Part shown: piece by piece, positions 45,606 to 54,591 of the stretch
Layout of the letters: each line of letters starts with the position of its first letter
Numbering within the stretch: the stretch's first letter is position 1
NCBI GenBank assembly: GCA_965229935.1
Contig: CBDDKB010000002.1
Span: 2,852,001 to 2,916,000 of the forward strand
Source of the DNA: SPJN01 sp965229935
GTDB lineage: Bacteria; Pseudomonadota; Alphaproteobacteria; SPJN01
DNA length: 64,000 nt
Direction of reading: 5' to 3'
Position numbers and translations under genes: made by a program
The notes under the pieces: generated by a model
Seen by the model: only the letters and a program-made list of their open reading frames with translations
Told to the model about the DNA's origin: nothing
Database searches by the model: none

Positions 45606-46979
45606 TTACAACAATCCGGCAAAATGCCGTTCATCCCGGGTAAACCAATAGGCCGGGTTGATCGGTTTGCCATCACGTCTGATCTCAACATAAAGCGCCG
45701 GGGCCTTATTGTCCGGTCCTGAATTTGACTGATCAGTATGGCCGGATTGCGGCGCTACAATACCAATTGGTTCGCCTGCCAACAAGGTCTGGCCCAAGGC
45801 AACGTCAATTTGTGCCAGACCGGCGATCAGCATGTGATAGCCCTGTCCAACATTGATAATCACAAGCCCGCCAAGTGACCGGAATGGCCCGGCATAGACC
45901 ACTTTTCCCGGTGCGCTGGCCGTAATTTGAGCCCCCAGGGCAACCTGCAGGCTGATCCCTTCCTGTGGGGCAGCGCCACGATAGGGGCGGGTGCCGTAAC
46001 CAACGGTTAATCGGCCCCGCGCGGGCAGTTTCAGGTGACCCTTTTGGGCAGCAAAATCGCCGGAATAGGACAGCGCATCGCGGGTCACCGGGTCTGCTGA
46101 TTGATCGACAGGTTTTTTCGCCGCTTTTTGGGGGGCGGCAGGTTTAATCTTCATGCTGCGCAGATGGGGGCGGGGGCCAGATGGTGGGCCATCAAACCCC
46201 AAGCTGCGCAAATGCGGGCGGTTTTCTTTCGCCGCCGCCTTTTGCTGTCTTGTCTGTTCGATTTTGCCCAACAAATCTTCCAGATCGCGTGCCTCATGAC
46301 GTAGGGCATCGACCTTTGCTGTCGTCCGTTCCAGCGATTTGTTCAACTCGTTCTGTGCGGCCTGCTTTTCTTCGACCAGACGGGCAAGTGTTGCGCGCTT
46401 GTCTTTTAGAACGGCGCGGCTTGCGGCCAGCTTTTGCTGCGCTTCTTCCTGAACAGCTTTTTCGCGCGATAGGGCAGATAGTTCGACCGCGATTTCGGCG
46501 GCCTGACTTTCAATGCTGGGCACGACTTGCCGCATAACCGCAGCGGCCCGAACGCGGTTGATCAATGGAGCGCTGTCATCAAGCTCTATCGTATCAGGTC
46601 GTCTTGTCAGGCGTGTCAGCGCCGCGATCGTGGCTTGTTTGTCCGCCTCCTGCTCATTCAACGCTTCTTCTTTGTCGGCGATAGAGTGGTTGAGTTCGTC
46701 AAGCAGGATGTCAATTTTCTGGCTGCTTTGTTCAACCGCCTGCACCTGACTTGCGATGGTGACAAGCTTGTTGGACAGGCCTTTGCTGTCTTTATCAGCG
46801 GCAAGTTTTTGTGCCTTCAGGGCGGCGATTTCCTTGTCGGCTGCTGCAAGCTCGCTCTTGATAGTGGCAAGGCGTGATTGCGGCTCAGGCGCAGCGGCGA
46901 AAGTGGCAACAGCACCGCCGGCTGCCAGCACAAGGCTAATCAGCAGGCTGGTCAGACAGGCTGTGCGCTTCAGGCTCAT
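45606..46979 (-). CDS. EnvC-like murein hydrolase activator (LytM domain, degenerate)
   Basis: This 457-residue protein has a signal peptide (MSLKRTACLTSLLISLVLAAGG), a long coiled coil (35-245) rich in Ala, Glu, Lys and Gln, an Ala/Pro linker, and a C-terminal LytM/M23 fold (320-450: LTVGYGTRPYRG, PGKVVYAGPF, YHMLIAGLAQIDV, PIGIVAP). The zinc ligands are altered: the HxGxD position reads QEGIS and the LHFE position LYVE. It is thus likely a non-catalytic activator of amidases, as EnvC is. The cluster with ctpA and deacetylase supports cell-wall work at division. Confidence 0.8.
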   Translation of the reverse strand: MSLKRTACLTSLLISLVLAAGGAVATFAAAPEPQSRLATIKSELAAADKEIAALKAQKLAADKDSKGLSNKLVTIASQVQAVEQSSQKIDILLDELNHSIADKEEALNEQEADKQATIAALTRLTRRPDTIELDDSAPLINRVRAAAVMRQVVPSIESQAAEIAVELSALSREKAVQEEAQQKLAASRAVLKDKRATLARLVEEKQAAQNELNKSLERTTAKVDALRHEARDLEDLLGKIEQTRQQKAAAKENRPHLRSLGFDGPPSGPRPHLRSMKIKPAAPQKAAKKPVDQSADPVTRDALSYSGDFAAQKGHLKLPARGRLTVGYGTRPYRGAAPQEGISLQVALGAQITASAPGKVVYAGPFRSLGGLVIINVGQGYHMLIAGLAQIDVALGQTLLAGEPIGIVAPQSGHTDQSNSGPDNKAPALYVEIRRDGKPINPAYWFTRDERHFAGLL

Positions 46980-46985
46980 GCGCGG

Positions 46986-48572
46986 TTAGGCTACGGCTGA
47001 TGCCTGATTGTCATTGCTGCCGCCTTTTGACTGGGCGGCGACAACCAGATTGGTGCCGGTCATTTCGTCTGGCTGGTTCATCCCCATCAGGCCCAAAACC
47101 GTGGGGGCGATGTCGGCAAGTTTGCCATCCTTTAACGCGGCATCGGCCTTGTTGACCAAGATCAGCGGCACCTTAAAGCTTGTGTGGGCGGTGTGCGGAT
47201 TGTCTGTCGTAGGATCGCGCATCTGTTCCACATTGCCATGATCGGCTGTGATCAGCATGCTGCCGCCTGCTTGCGTGACAGCCTTTGTCAGGCGGCCCAA
47301 ACAAGTGTCGATGGTTTCAACAGCCTTGACCGCCGCTGCCATAATCCCGGTATGACCAACCATGTCGGGGTTGGCATAGTTCACGACGATAAAGTCATGT
47401 TTGCCGCTGGCGATTTCTTCGACCAGACGGTCTGTGACTTCATGGGCAGACATTTCAGGTTGCAGATCATAGGTCGCCACCTTGGGACTGGGGACCAAAA
47501 TACGCTCTTCACCGTCAAAGACGTCCTCACGGCCACCATTGAAGAAGAATGTGACGTGGGCATATTTTTCGGTTTCTGCAATGTGTAGCTGTGTTTTGCC
47601 ATTATCAGCCAAATAGGCACCCAACACATTGTGCAGCGTTTCAGGCGGGAACAGTGACGGCACGTCTTCGGCGAGGGCGGCAGAATATTCGACCATGCCG
47701 ATTGTGCCGACCAGCTTGGGCTGAGCAGCACGGGCAAACCCATCAAAGGTGATGTCGGTAATCGCGGTCAGGATTTCGCGCGCGCGATCGGCGCGGAAAT
47801 TGGCCATGATAACAGCATCGCCATCCTTCATCCCGTCATAGTTACCGATGGCAATCGGGTTGACGAATTCGTCGGTGATGTCGGCGGCATAGCTGGCGGC
47901 AATCGCCTCAGCCGCGCTGGGGGCGCTGGTGCCGCCTTCGGTCAGAACCTTATAGGCCTGTTCCACCCGGTCCCAACGCTTGTCACGGTCCATAGCGTAG
48001 AACCGGCCAGACAATGTTGCGATGGTGCAATTGTCGAGGTCTGCAATATCGCTTTCAAATTTGGCAACATAGTCTGCGGCGCTTTTGGGGGGCGTATCAC
48101 GACCATCAAGGAAGGCGTGAACGGCCACGGTTAAGCCCTGCGCGACAAGGATTTTGCACATGGCAACCATGTGATCCTGATGGGAGTGGACACCGCCCGG
48201 CGACATCAGCCCCATCAAATGGATGGTCCCGGTGCCGTCTTGCATTGCCTTGGCAATCAGATCGGTCAGCACCTGATTATCGGCGAGTGTGCCGTTCTCA
48301 ATCGCCTCATCAATGCGGGGCAAGTCCTGCAGAACCACCCGGCCTGAGCCGAGGTTCATATGCCCAACCTCAGAATTGCCCATTTGCCCATCAGGCAGAC
48401 CTACATGCCGCCCGGACGTGTCGAGCGTGGCAAAGGGCATCTCTGCCAGCAACTGGTCATAATTGGGGGTGTTGGCGCGCGCAATCGCACTTGAGGGGGA
48501 GGTCGGCTGGTGCCCCCATCCATCAAGAATGCAAAGAACGGTCGGTGTGCGTTTTGTTTGATGCGCGCTCAT
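46986..48572 (-). CDS. gpmI: 2,3-bisphosphoglycerate-independent phosphoglycerate mutase
   Basis: The 528-residue product interconverts 3- and 2-phosphoglycerate with two Mn ions. It has CILDGWGHQP near 14, the nucleophilic Ser in DGQMGNSEVGHMNLGSGRV near 64-82, HAFLDGRDTPPKSA near 140, and the metal-binding ITADHGNVEQMRD near 460. I begin at ATG 48572 because family sequence starts there; a frame open to 48713 would add 47 residues crossing the parS-like site. It is in the minus-strand cluster between rlmH and envC. Confidence 0.92.
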   Translation of the reverse strand: MSAHQTKRTPTVLCILDGWGHQPTSPSSAIARANTPNYDQLLAEMPFATLDTSGRHVGLPDGQMGNSEVGHMNLGSGRVVLQDLPRIDEAIENGTLADNQVLTDLIAKAMQDGTGTIHLMGLMSPGGVHSHQDHMVAMCKILVAQGLTVAVHAFLDGRDTPPKSAADYVAKFESDIADLDNCTIATLSGRFYAMDRDKRWDRVEQAYKVLTEGGTSAPSAAEAIAASYAADITDEFVNPIAIGNYDGMKDGDAVIMANFRADRAREILTAITDITFDGFARAAQPKLVGTIGMVEYSAALAEDVPSLFPPETLHNVLGAYLADNGKTQLHIAETEKYAHVTFFFNGGREDVFDGEERILVPSPKVATYDLQPEMSAHEVTDRLVEEIASGKHDFIVVNYANPDMVGHTGIMAAAVKAVETIDTCLGRLTKAVTQAGGSMLITADHGNVEQMRDPTTDNPHTAHTSFKVPLILVNKADAALKDGKLADIAPTVLGLMGMNQPDEMTGTNLVVAAQSKGGSNDNQASAVA

Positions 48573-48689
48573 AAGAAACTCGTCAGAAATTCGGCTGTTT
48601 AGGGGCCAAAACTGCCGCGATTCAGGGCAAAAAACAAGCGCCCTCTTGGTCGCGCCATGTTTGCGGGGCAGGGGCGGGGTCCTAGCGAT

Positions 48690-48705
48690 TGTTTCACATG
48701 AAACA
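48690..48705. promoter_or_regulatory. parS-like palindrome
   Basis: TGTTTCACATGAAACA differs from the widely conserved ParB-binding parS consensus TGTTTCACGTGAAACA at one central base. It sits between the gpmI and rlmH genes in a cluster that is often near the chromosome origin in Alphaproteobacteria. No parA/parB gene is in the window. Likely a chromosomal centromere-like site. Confidence 0.6.
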
Positions 48706-48730
48706 AATCGCAAGCATTTGATTTTATGGA

Positions 48731-49222
48731 TTAATCGCGGTGATAAGGGTGGCCCGCCAAGATTGTGGCGGCGCGATAAAGCTGTTCTGCCAGCACGGTG
48801 CGGGCCAGCATATGGGGCAGGGTCATGCGCCCAAAACTGACAACAAGGTCAGCCTCTGCCCGTAAATCCTTGGCGAGGCCATCTGCCCCGCCGATCAAAA
48901 AGCAGGCGTGGCGCGCGCCCTGATCCTGAAATTTCTCAAGCGCACCTGCAAATTCGCGCGATGTTAAGGTCTTGCCCCGTTCATCCATACAAACAGTGAC
49001 GCAGCCATCAGGCCGCATAGCACGCAGCAAATCAGCCTCTGCCGATTTGAGTTGATCACCGCTCAGGCCCTTTTTCGCCTCAGCCTCTTTCACATGAAGC
49101 GGCCCGATTGTGCCGATGGCGGGTTTGCCCCCCTTGGTGCCAAGGCGGGAGGCATAGTCATTGATCAGGGTGAGTTCCGGCCCTGCCTTCAGCCGACCGA
49201 TGGCAAGAATGTGCAGGTCCAT
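48731..49222 (-). CDS. rlmH: 23S rRNA (pseudouridine1915-N3)-methyltransferase RlmH
   Basis: The 163-residue SPOUT methyltransferase starts MDLHILAIGRLKAGPELTLI, has the SAM-site CFLIGGADGL near 105 and ends LAEQLYRAATILAGHPYHRD, the conserved YHR/K tail. It methylates helix 69 of 23S rRNA on assembled ribosomes. It lies 9 bases downstream of rsfS in the common rsfS-rlmH pair. Confidence 0.92.
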   Translation of the reverse strand: MDLHILAIGRLKAGPELTLINDYASRLGTKGGKPAIGTIGPLHVKEAEAKKGLSGDQLKSAEADLLRAMRPDGCVTVCMDERGKTLTSREFAGALEKFQDQGARHACFLIGGADGLAKDLRAEADLVVSFGRMTLPHMLARTVLAEQLYRAATILAGHPYHRD

Positions 49223-49231
49223 AAGGGCGCG

Positions 49232-49663
49232 TCAGTCTTCGTCGTCGCTGTCGTCAAAATCTGCCTCAGCCTCGTCAGAGGGGCTGACAGACCAAAGCCG
49301 TTCGATCTTGTAAAACTCGCGTACTTCGGGGCGGAACAGATGAACGATGACATCGCCTGTATCAACGACAATCCAATCGCCATTTTGTTTGCCGTCCACT
49401 TTCGGTGTGCCGAACCCGGCATCCTTTAACCGTTCAGTCAACTTGGCCGTCATAGACATGACCTGACGAGAGGAACGGCCCGATGCCACGACCATATAAT
49501 CGGCAATGCTTGTTTTGCCGTCGAGGTCTATGGTGACAAGGTCTTCGGCCTTGTCGTCATCAAGCGATGTTTCGATGAGTGTCAGTAATTTGGCGACGAT
49601 GGCCTGCCCGTCCTGGGCCTGGGTGCCGTCACTATTTTCCGGTTTTGCGATCAGGGCTCGCAT
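49232..49663 (-). CDS. rsfS: Ribosome silencing factor RsfS
   Basis: The 143-residue product has the RsfS core, SIADYMVVASGRSSRQV near 52-68, DAGFGTPKVDGKQNGDWIVVDTGDVIVHLFRPEVREFYKIERLW near 88-131, with the diagnostic EGxxxGDW-like VDGKQNGDW. It blocks subunit joining by binding L14. The acidic tail DEAEADFDDSDDED is a local addition. nadD lies upstream. Confidence 0.9.
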   Translation of the reverse strand: MRALIAKPENSDGTQAQDGQAIVAKLLTLIETSLDDDKAEDLVTIDLDGKTSIADYMVVASGRSSRQVMSMTAKLTERLKDAGFGTPKVDGKQNGDWIVVDTGDVIVHLFRPEVREFYKIERLWSVSPSDEAEADFDDSDDED

Positions 49664-49732
49664 CCTCCTGAAATGGGCCCGTCTCTCTATCAGGGCCGAT
49701 GTTAGGTATCATAAAACGGTTCGGGTGGGGCA

Positions 49733-50317
49733 TCAAGGCCAGTCACCGCGATCACGTATTTGGGTTGAGCTTAAGGGGCTTAACGGCCCGGTCAGAAAGA
49801 CCCAGGCGGGCGCAGCCCTTTTGCCGATCAGGGTCAAATCACCCTCATCCAGCCTGTAGCGGGCCAATTGTTGCGCTGCCGGGCTTGCTAGGGCGCGTGT
49901 GGCATTGCCGGGCCGATCTATTACGGCAATCGGGACTGTGCGGGCGATCTGCCGCCAATTTCGCCAGTGGTGAAAGCCTGCCAGATTGTCGGCCCCCATC
50001 AACCAGACAAAGCGGTGCGTGGGATAGGCGTGTTTCAGCGCCAGCAATGTATCGATCGTATAGCCGCAATTGTGCCGCTGTTCAAAGTCTGACACGCGAA
50101 TACGCGGGTGCTTTGCAACCTCTTGCGCAGCTTTAAAGCGCTGATCATAGGCCGCTGTCTCGCCCGCATCCTTTAGCGGGTTTTGCGGGCTGACCAGCCA
50201 CCAAACCTGATCAAGGCCCAGCCGCGCCAACGCCACCTTTGAAATGTGTAGATGTCCTTCATGGGCCGGGTTAAACGACCCGCCAAGCAATCCAATACGT
50301 AATGCGTGCTTGCCCAT
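49733..50317 (-). CDS. nadD: Nicotinate-nucleotide adenylyltransferase
   Basis: The 194-residue product makes deamido-NAD from nicotinate mononucleotide and ATP. Signature GLLGGSFNPAHEGHLHIS at about 9-26 (GxFxPxHxGH), the LMGADNLAGFHHW region near 107, and SSTQIRDRG near the end. It lies in the conserved proA-nadD-rsfS order, 11 bases after proA. No anomalies. Confidence 0.92.
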   Translation of the reverse strand: MGKHALRIGLLGGSFNPAHEGHLHISKVALARLGLDQVWWLVSPQNPLKDAGETAAYDQRFKAAQEVAKHPRIRVSDFEQRHNCGYTIDTLLALKHAYPTHRFVWLMGADNLAGFHHWRNWRQIARTVPIAVIDRPGNATRALASPAAQQLARYRLDEGDLTLIGKRAAPAWVFLTGPLSPLSSTQIRDRGDWP

Positions 50318-50328
50318 CTTTTTGCCGC

Positions 50329-51603
50329 TTACGGTCTGGTTTGGCCGTTGCCGCGCACGACATATTTAAAGCTGGTCAATTGTTCCAGGCCAACCGGGCC
50401 GCGCGCATGAATGCGTCCGGTTGAAATGCCGATTTCAGCGCCAAAGCCAAACTCGCCCCCATCTGCATATTGGGTGGAGGCATTGTGCAACACGATGGAG
50501 GAATCAACCTCTGCCAAAAACTTGTCGGCTGCCGCTTCGTCATCGGTCACGATGGAATCTGTGTGTGCACTGCCATAGCCGTTGATATGGGTAATCGCAT
50601 CGTCGATCCCATCAACAGTTTTGATAGACACAATAGGCTCAAGATATTCAGTGACCCAATCGTCATCCGTTGCGGGGATCACGCGGTCATTCACATCCTG
50701 CACAAGCTCATCACCGCGCACTTCGCATCCGGCAGTTTGCAAGCGCACCACCAGCGGCGCGAGGTGGGAGGCGGCAACCGCACGGTCAACCAAAACTGTT
50801 TCGGCAGCACCACAAATGGATGTGCGGCGCATTTTGGCGTTAAAGACGATATCTTCGGCCATTTTCACGTCGGCACCTTTGTCGATATAGACATGGCATA
50901 GCCCTTCAAGATGGGCAAAGACGGGAACGCGCGCTTCGGCCTGTACGCGTGCGATCAGGCTTTTGCCGCCACGGGGCACGATAATATCAACGGCACCATC
51001 AAGCCCGCCCAATAGGGCACCAACCGCCGCGCGGTCAGTTGTGGGCACCATTTGGATGGCGGTTTCGGGCAAGCCCGCGGCAGACAGGCCGTTTTCCAAA
51101 CATTGATGAATGGCACGGCTTGAATGATAGCTTTCAGACCCGCCGCGCAGAATAACAGCATTGCCAGCCTTTAGGCCCAAGGCACCGGCGTCAGCGGTAA
51201 CATTGGGGCGGCTTTCATAAATAATGCCGATAACGCCAAGGGGGACGCGGATACGTTGAAACTTCAACCCGTTGGGCCGTTCCCATTGCGCCATAACCTC
51301 TCCCACGGGGTCGGGCAGGGCGGCCACAGCCTCAAGCCCTGCGGCGATACCTTCAATGCGGTCTTCATCAAGGGCTAGGCGGTCGAGCATGGCAGCGCTG
51401 ATGCCCTTTGCCTCGGCAGCTTCCATGTCCTTTGTATTGGCCAGCAGGATTTCACCCGCATGGGCGCGCATGTCTGCGGCGGCAGCCATCAAGGCCTTGT
51501 TCTTTTTTTCTGTCGGTGCCAAAGCCAAGGCGCGCGTTGCCTTTTTGGCATCGCGACCGATTTCCAACATCATTGCGTCAATTGATTGTGTTGTCGTGCT
51601 CAT
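50329..51603 (-). CDS. proA: Gamma-glutamyl phosphate reductase
   Basis: The 424-residue aldehyde-dehydrogenase-like enzyme reduces glutamyl phosphate to the semialdehyde in proline synthesis. Family marks: PLGVIGIIYESRPNVTADA near 120-138, the catalytic cysteine in MRRTSICGAAETVLVD near 256-271, and VDSSIVLHNASTQYADGGEFGFGAEIGISTGRIHARGPVGLEQLTS at the end. It follows proB by 15 bases. Confidence 0.93.
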   Translation of the reverse strand: MSTTTQSIDAMMLEIGRDAKKATRALALAPTEKKNKALMAAAADMRAHAGEILLANTKDMEAAEAKGISAAMLDRLALDEDRIEGIAAGLEAVAALPDPVGEVMAQWERPNGLKFQRIRVPLGVIGIIYESRPNVTADAGALGLKAGNAVILRGGSESYHSSRAIHQCLENGLSAAGLPETAIQMVPTTDRAAVGALLGGLDGAVDIIVPRGGKSLIARVQAEARVPVFAHLEGLCHVYIDKGADVKMAEDIVFNAKMRRTSICGAAETVLVDRAVAASHLAPLVVRLQTAGCEVRGDELVQDVNDRVIPATDDDWVTEYLEPIVSIKTVDGIDDAITHINGYGSAHTDSIVTDDEAAADKFLAEVDSSIVLHNASTQYADGGEFGFGAEIGISTGRIHARGPVGLEQLTSFKYVVRGNGQTRP

Positions 51604-51618
51604 GATTTTGGTCCGTCG

Positions 51619-52746
51619 TCAATTTTGCTGGGCCTGATCGGTCATCACCAGATCATCCCTGTGAATAAGGGCATGGCGGCCCTTATAGCCTAAAACCTCG
51701 GCTATTTGATCGCTTTGCAGGCCCATGATGGCGCGCGCGTCTTCGGCGTCATAACCGATCAAGCCACGGGCCACGATTTTTCCCTGCCCATCAAGAATAT
51801 CAACCGCGTCGCCTTTCGCGAAGCTGCCATCAATATCTGTGACGCCCGCTGCCAACAGGCTGCGCCCGTTTTTCAAGGCTGTGGCAGCGCCATCATCGAC
51901 GCTGATTGAGCCATGGGCTTTCAGCGTGCCTAATATCCATTGTTTACGCGCCGCTTGAGGCGTTTGGTTTGAGGTGAACCAAGTTGCCCGCGCGCCATCG
52001 AGCAGCGCTTTGACGGGACGGGTTACCTTGCCTGACGTGATGGCAACGCTTGCGCCCATTGCAGTGGCAAGCTTGGCAGCCTCAATCTTTGTGCGCATGC
52101 CGCCCGTCCCGTAGGAGGAGCCGACGCCCCCCGCCATGGCGGCAATCTCGTCAGTGATCGTATCAATCTCTGCAATATGATCGGCGTTGGGATTGTCGCG
52201 CGGATCATCGGCATAAAGCCCGTCAATATCTGACAGGATGATCAGGCAATCAGCCTCTACCATGCCGGCAACACGTGCCGACAGACGATCATTATCGCCA
52301 TAGCGGATCTCGCTTGTCGCCACTGTGTCATTCTCATTCACGATGGGGACGACCCCTTCGGCCAAAAGGGTGTTGAGCGTTGAACGCGCGTTAAGATAAC
52401 GGCGGCGTTCTTCGGTATCATCAAGCGTCAGCAGAATTTGCGCGATGGTCAATTTGTGCTTGGCCAACGCGTCCTGATAGGCATGGGCCAGCTTGATCTG
52501 TCCTGTTGCGGCAGATGCCTGACTTTCTTCAAGCCGTAATTTGCCAGCCTTAAAGCCAAGCTGGTGCCGCCCCAACGCGATGGAGCCAGATGAGACCAGC
52601 ACAACCTGCTTCCGCTGTTCTGTCAGCATGGCGACATCATCAGACAGGCCGGTCAGAAAGTCGTGATTGATGGTCCCGTCCCCGTTCACGAGGAGGGAGG
52701 AGCCGATCTTGATCACAATGCGATTGGCGTTTTCAAGCCCGCTCAT
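51619..52746 (-). CDS. proB: Glutamate 5-kinase
   Basis: The 375-residue product phosphorylates glutamate. It has the amino-acid kinase fold (RIVIKIGSSLLV near 9-20; VSSGSIALGRHQLG; VNENDTVATSEIRYGDNDRLSARVA; SYGTGGMRTKIEAAKLA) and a C-terminal PUA domain. I take ATG 52746, since ATGA at 52743-52746 overlaps the obgE stop; an ATG three codons upstream is possible. Order obgE-proB-proA is conserved. Confidence 0.93.
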   Translation of the reverse strand: MSGLENANRIVIKIGSSLLVNGDGTINHDFLTGLSDDVAMLTEQRKQVVLVSSGSIALGRHQLGFKAGKLRLEESQASAATGQIKLAHAYQDALAKHKLTIAQILLTLDDTEERRRYLNARSTLNTLLAEGVVPIVNENDTVATSEIRYGDNDRLSARVAGMVEADCLIILSDIDGLYADDPRDNPNADHIAEIDTITDEIAAMAGGVGSSYGTGGMRTKIEAAKLATAMGASVAITSGKVTRPVKALLDGARATWFTSNQTPQAARKQWILGTLKAHGSISVDDGAATALKNGRSLLAAGVTDIDGSFAKGDAVDILDGQGKIVARGLIGYDAEDARAIMGLQSDQIAEVLGYKGRHALIHRDDLVMTDQAQQN

Positions 52747-53813
52747 GGCTGCCATCCGGTGTCTTGGGGCAGCTCGTCTTCTTCTTGTTCTTCGGCCAAA
52801 ATGGCGGCGCGTTCTTCTTCCTTGAAGGGTTTAATAACTTCAATCAAGGCACGCATGACATTGGCGACATTACGGCCAGAGACACCGGACATGATCATCA
52901 CATCATCGCGTTCGCTTGCGTCCATCAGGGCTTGGCGCTTTTCTTCGACCAGCTTGTCGGTCATGGCGTCTGTTTTGTTGAGCACCAGAATTTCAGGCTT
53001 GGTATCAAGGCCGCCGCCATAGGCTGCAAGCTCACCCCTGATGGTGTTATAGGACGCGGCAACGTCATCGGCTGTGCCATCTACAAGATGCAACAGTACG
53101 GGGCACCGTTCCACATGGCCCAAAAAGCGGTCACCAAGGCCGTGACCTTCATGCGCCCCTTCGATCAGGCCGGGAATATCTGCCAAAACAAAGTCAAACC
53201 CGTCCTGCCGCACAACGCCCAAATTGGGGTTCAAGGTTGTGAAGGGATAGTTGGCGATTTTGGGCTGGGCCTGAGTGACCGCAGACAAGAATGTGGATTT
53301 GCCCGCATTGGGCAGACCTACAAGACCTGCGTCTGCAATCAATTTCAGACGCAGCCAAATCCATTTTTCCAAACCGTCCTGGCCTGCATTGGCGCGCCGG
53401 GGTGCCCGGTTGGTTGAACTTTTGAAATAAGCATTGCCAAACCCGCCATTGCCGCCCTTCAGCAGGGTCAGGCTTTGGCCTTCTTTGGTCAGATCAGCGA
53501 TCAAAGTTTCGCGGTCTTCCTCAAAGATTTGCGTGCCGACAGGAACTTTCAAAACCACATCATCACCGGCGCGGCCATTGCGGTCCTTGCCCATGCCATG
53601 CATGCCAGTGCTGGCCTTGAAATGCTGTTGATAGCGATAATCGATGAGCGTGTTTAGGCCGTGCGCAGCCTCGATAATTATATGGCCGCCGCGTCCGCCA
53701 TTGCCGCCATCGGGGCCGCCGAATTCAACATTCGCCTCGCGCCGGAAGCTGACGCACCCTGCGCCGCCATTGCCGGAACGGATATAGATTTTCGCTTGAT
53801 CAAGAAATTTCAT
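52743..53813 (-). CDS. obgE: Obg-family GTPase
   Basis: The 356-residue product has a Gly-rich Obg fold (1-160: KIYIRSGNGGAGCVSFRREANVEFGGPDGGNGG), G1 GLPNAGKSTFLSAV near 166-179, G3 DIPGLIEGAHEGHGLG near 213, NKTD near 281, and a short acidic C-terminus. It acts in 50S assembly and stress control. A conserved neighbour of rpmA and rplU. Confidence 0.94.
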   Translation of the reverse strand: MKFLDQAKIYIRSGNGGAGCVSFRREANVEFGGPDGGNGGRGGHIIIEAAHGLNTLIDYRYQQHFKASTGMHGMGKDRNGRAGDDVVLKVPVGTQIFEEDRETLIADLTKEGQSLTLLKGGNGGFGNAYFKSSTNRAPRRANAGQDGLEKWIWLRLKLIADAGLVGLPNAGKSTFLSAVTQAQPKIANYPFTTLNPNLGVVRQDGFDFVLADIPGLIEGAHEGHGLGDRFLGHVERCPVLLHLVDGTADDVAASYNTIRGELAAYGGGLDTKPEILVLNKTDAMTDKLVEEKRQALMDASERDDVMIMSGVSGRNVANVMRALIEVIKPFKEEERAAILAEEQEEDELPQDTGWQP

Positions 53814-53825
53814 GGCGCGCGCCTA

Positions 53826-54401
53826 TCAGCCAGCCAGCCCGTAACGGTCTGCCAAATCACCACGCAGCGTCGCCCACAGGGGCTGGTCCATTTCGACCTG
53901 CCGCACTGACAGTTTTTCATTGCGTGCTGCGAAGAATTGTTCGCCTTCACCCACCATGCGATAGCCGACCTTATCCTGCACCTTGAGGGAGCCAAGATTT
54001 TCCAACAAAGCCGACGATGTGATGCGTTCAAGCCCCAGCGTGTCCATGCCATGACGGGTAAGGGAGGCGACAGCCTCTGTCATAATGCCTTCGCCCCAAT
54101 GACGCTTGCCCAGCCAATAGCCAAGTTCCCGCACCTGTGTGCCGCTTTGATCTTCTGCTACAAGATCAAGCGAGATGATGCCAAGGGGCCCCGCGCCGCG
54201 ATCAATGACATAGACCTCGCGCGGGACGGCGGCATTCTGAATAACGGAAATCCAGTTTTCTGCATCCGACAGGGTATAGGGGTAGGGCACGCGCGCCAGC
54301 GTGCGCACCACATCCCAATCATTCAACAACGCAGCGATACGGCCCGTATCCGGAATGGAAACGGGGCGCAAAATCAATCTGTTTGATTTCAAAATCGCCA
54401 T
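53826..54401 (-). CDS. GNAT N-acetyltransferase (RimJ/RimL-like)
   Basis: The 191-residue product has the RimJ/RimL-type GNAT layout: ILKSNRLILRPVSIPDTGRI start, RELGYWLGKRHWGEGIMTEAV with the acetyl-CoA loop, then LERITSSALLENLGSLKVQDKVGYRMVGE. It acetylates a protein N-terminus or small molecule. It lies between rpmA and obgE, a usual place for it in Alphaproteobacteria; the ribosomal-protein targets suggested by context are not proved. Confidence 0.85.
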   Translation of the reverse strand: MAILKSNRLILRPVSIPDTGRIAALLNDWDVVRTLARVPYPYTLSDAENWISVIQNAAVPREVYVIDRGAGPLGIISLDLVAEDQSGTQVRELGYWLGKRHWGEGIMTEAVASLTRHGMDTLGLERITSSALLENLGSLKVQDKVGYRMVGEGEQFFAARNEKLSVRQVEMDQPLWATLRGDLADRYGLAG

Positions 54402-54450
54402 CTGCTGTGCAAGCCTTTAAATCTTGTTGCTGGTCTGCTCAAGTGTCAGC

Positions 54451-54482
54451 AATGTTGAGCGGACTGAATGTTGAGCGGACTG
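54451..54482. repeat. Perfect 16-bp tandem direct repeat
   Basis: AATGTTGAGCGGACTG occurs twice head to tail at 54451-54466 and 54467-54482, between the GNAT start and the rpmA terminator. It may be a local duplication; it lies in the region where the GNAT/obgE promoter is expected. Confidence 0.9.
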
Positions 54483-54537
54483 GGGTAAAATTCAAGTCAA
54501 ATTAGGACTGTTAGAAACAAATCGGCACGAAACAAAA

Positions 54538-54561
54538 AAGGGGATGGCGCGCCATCCCCTT
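54538..54561 (-). terminator. Terminator of rplU-rpmA
   Basis: A perfect palindrome AAGGGGATGGCG/CGCCATCCCCTT is followed on the minus strand by a TTTTTTG run, just after the rpmA stop. Confidence 0.85.
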
Positions 54562-54591
54562 GATCTTGTTGTCTCGTGCGTCAGGGTGGCG

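Noticed and set aside
49086..49103. TTTCACATGAAGC inside rlmH as a second parS site
   Set aside because: It matches the consensus at only about 12-13 of 16 positions and is coding sequence.
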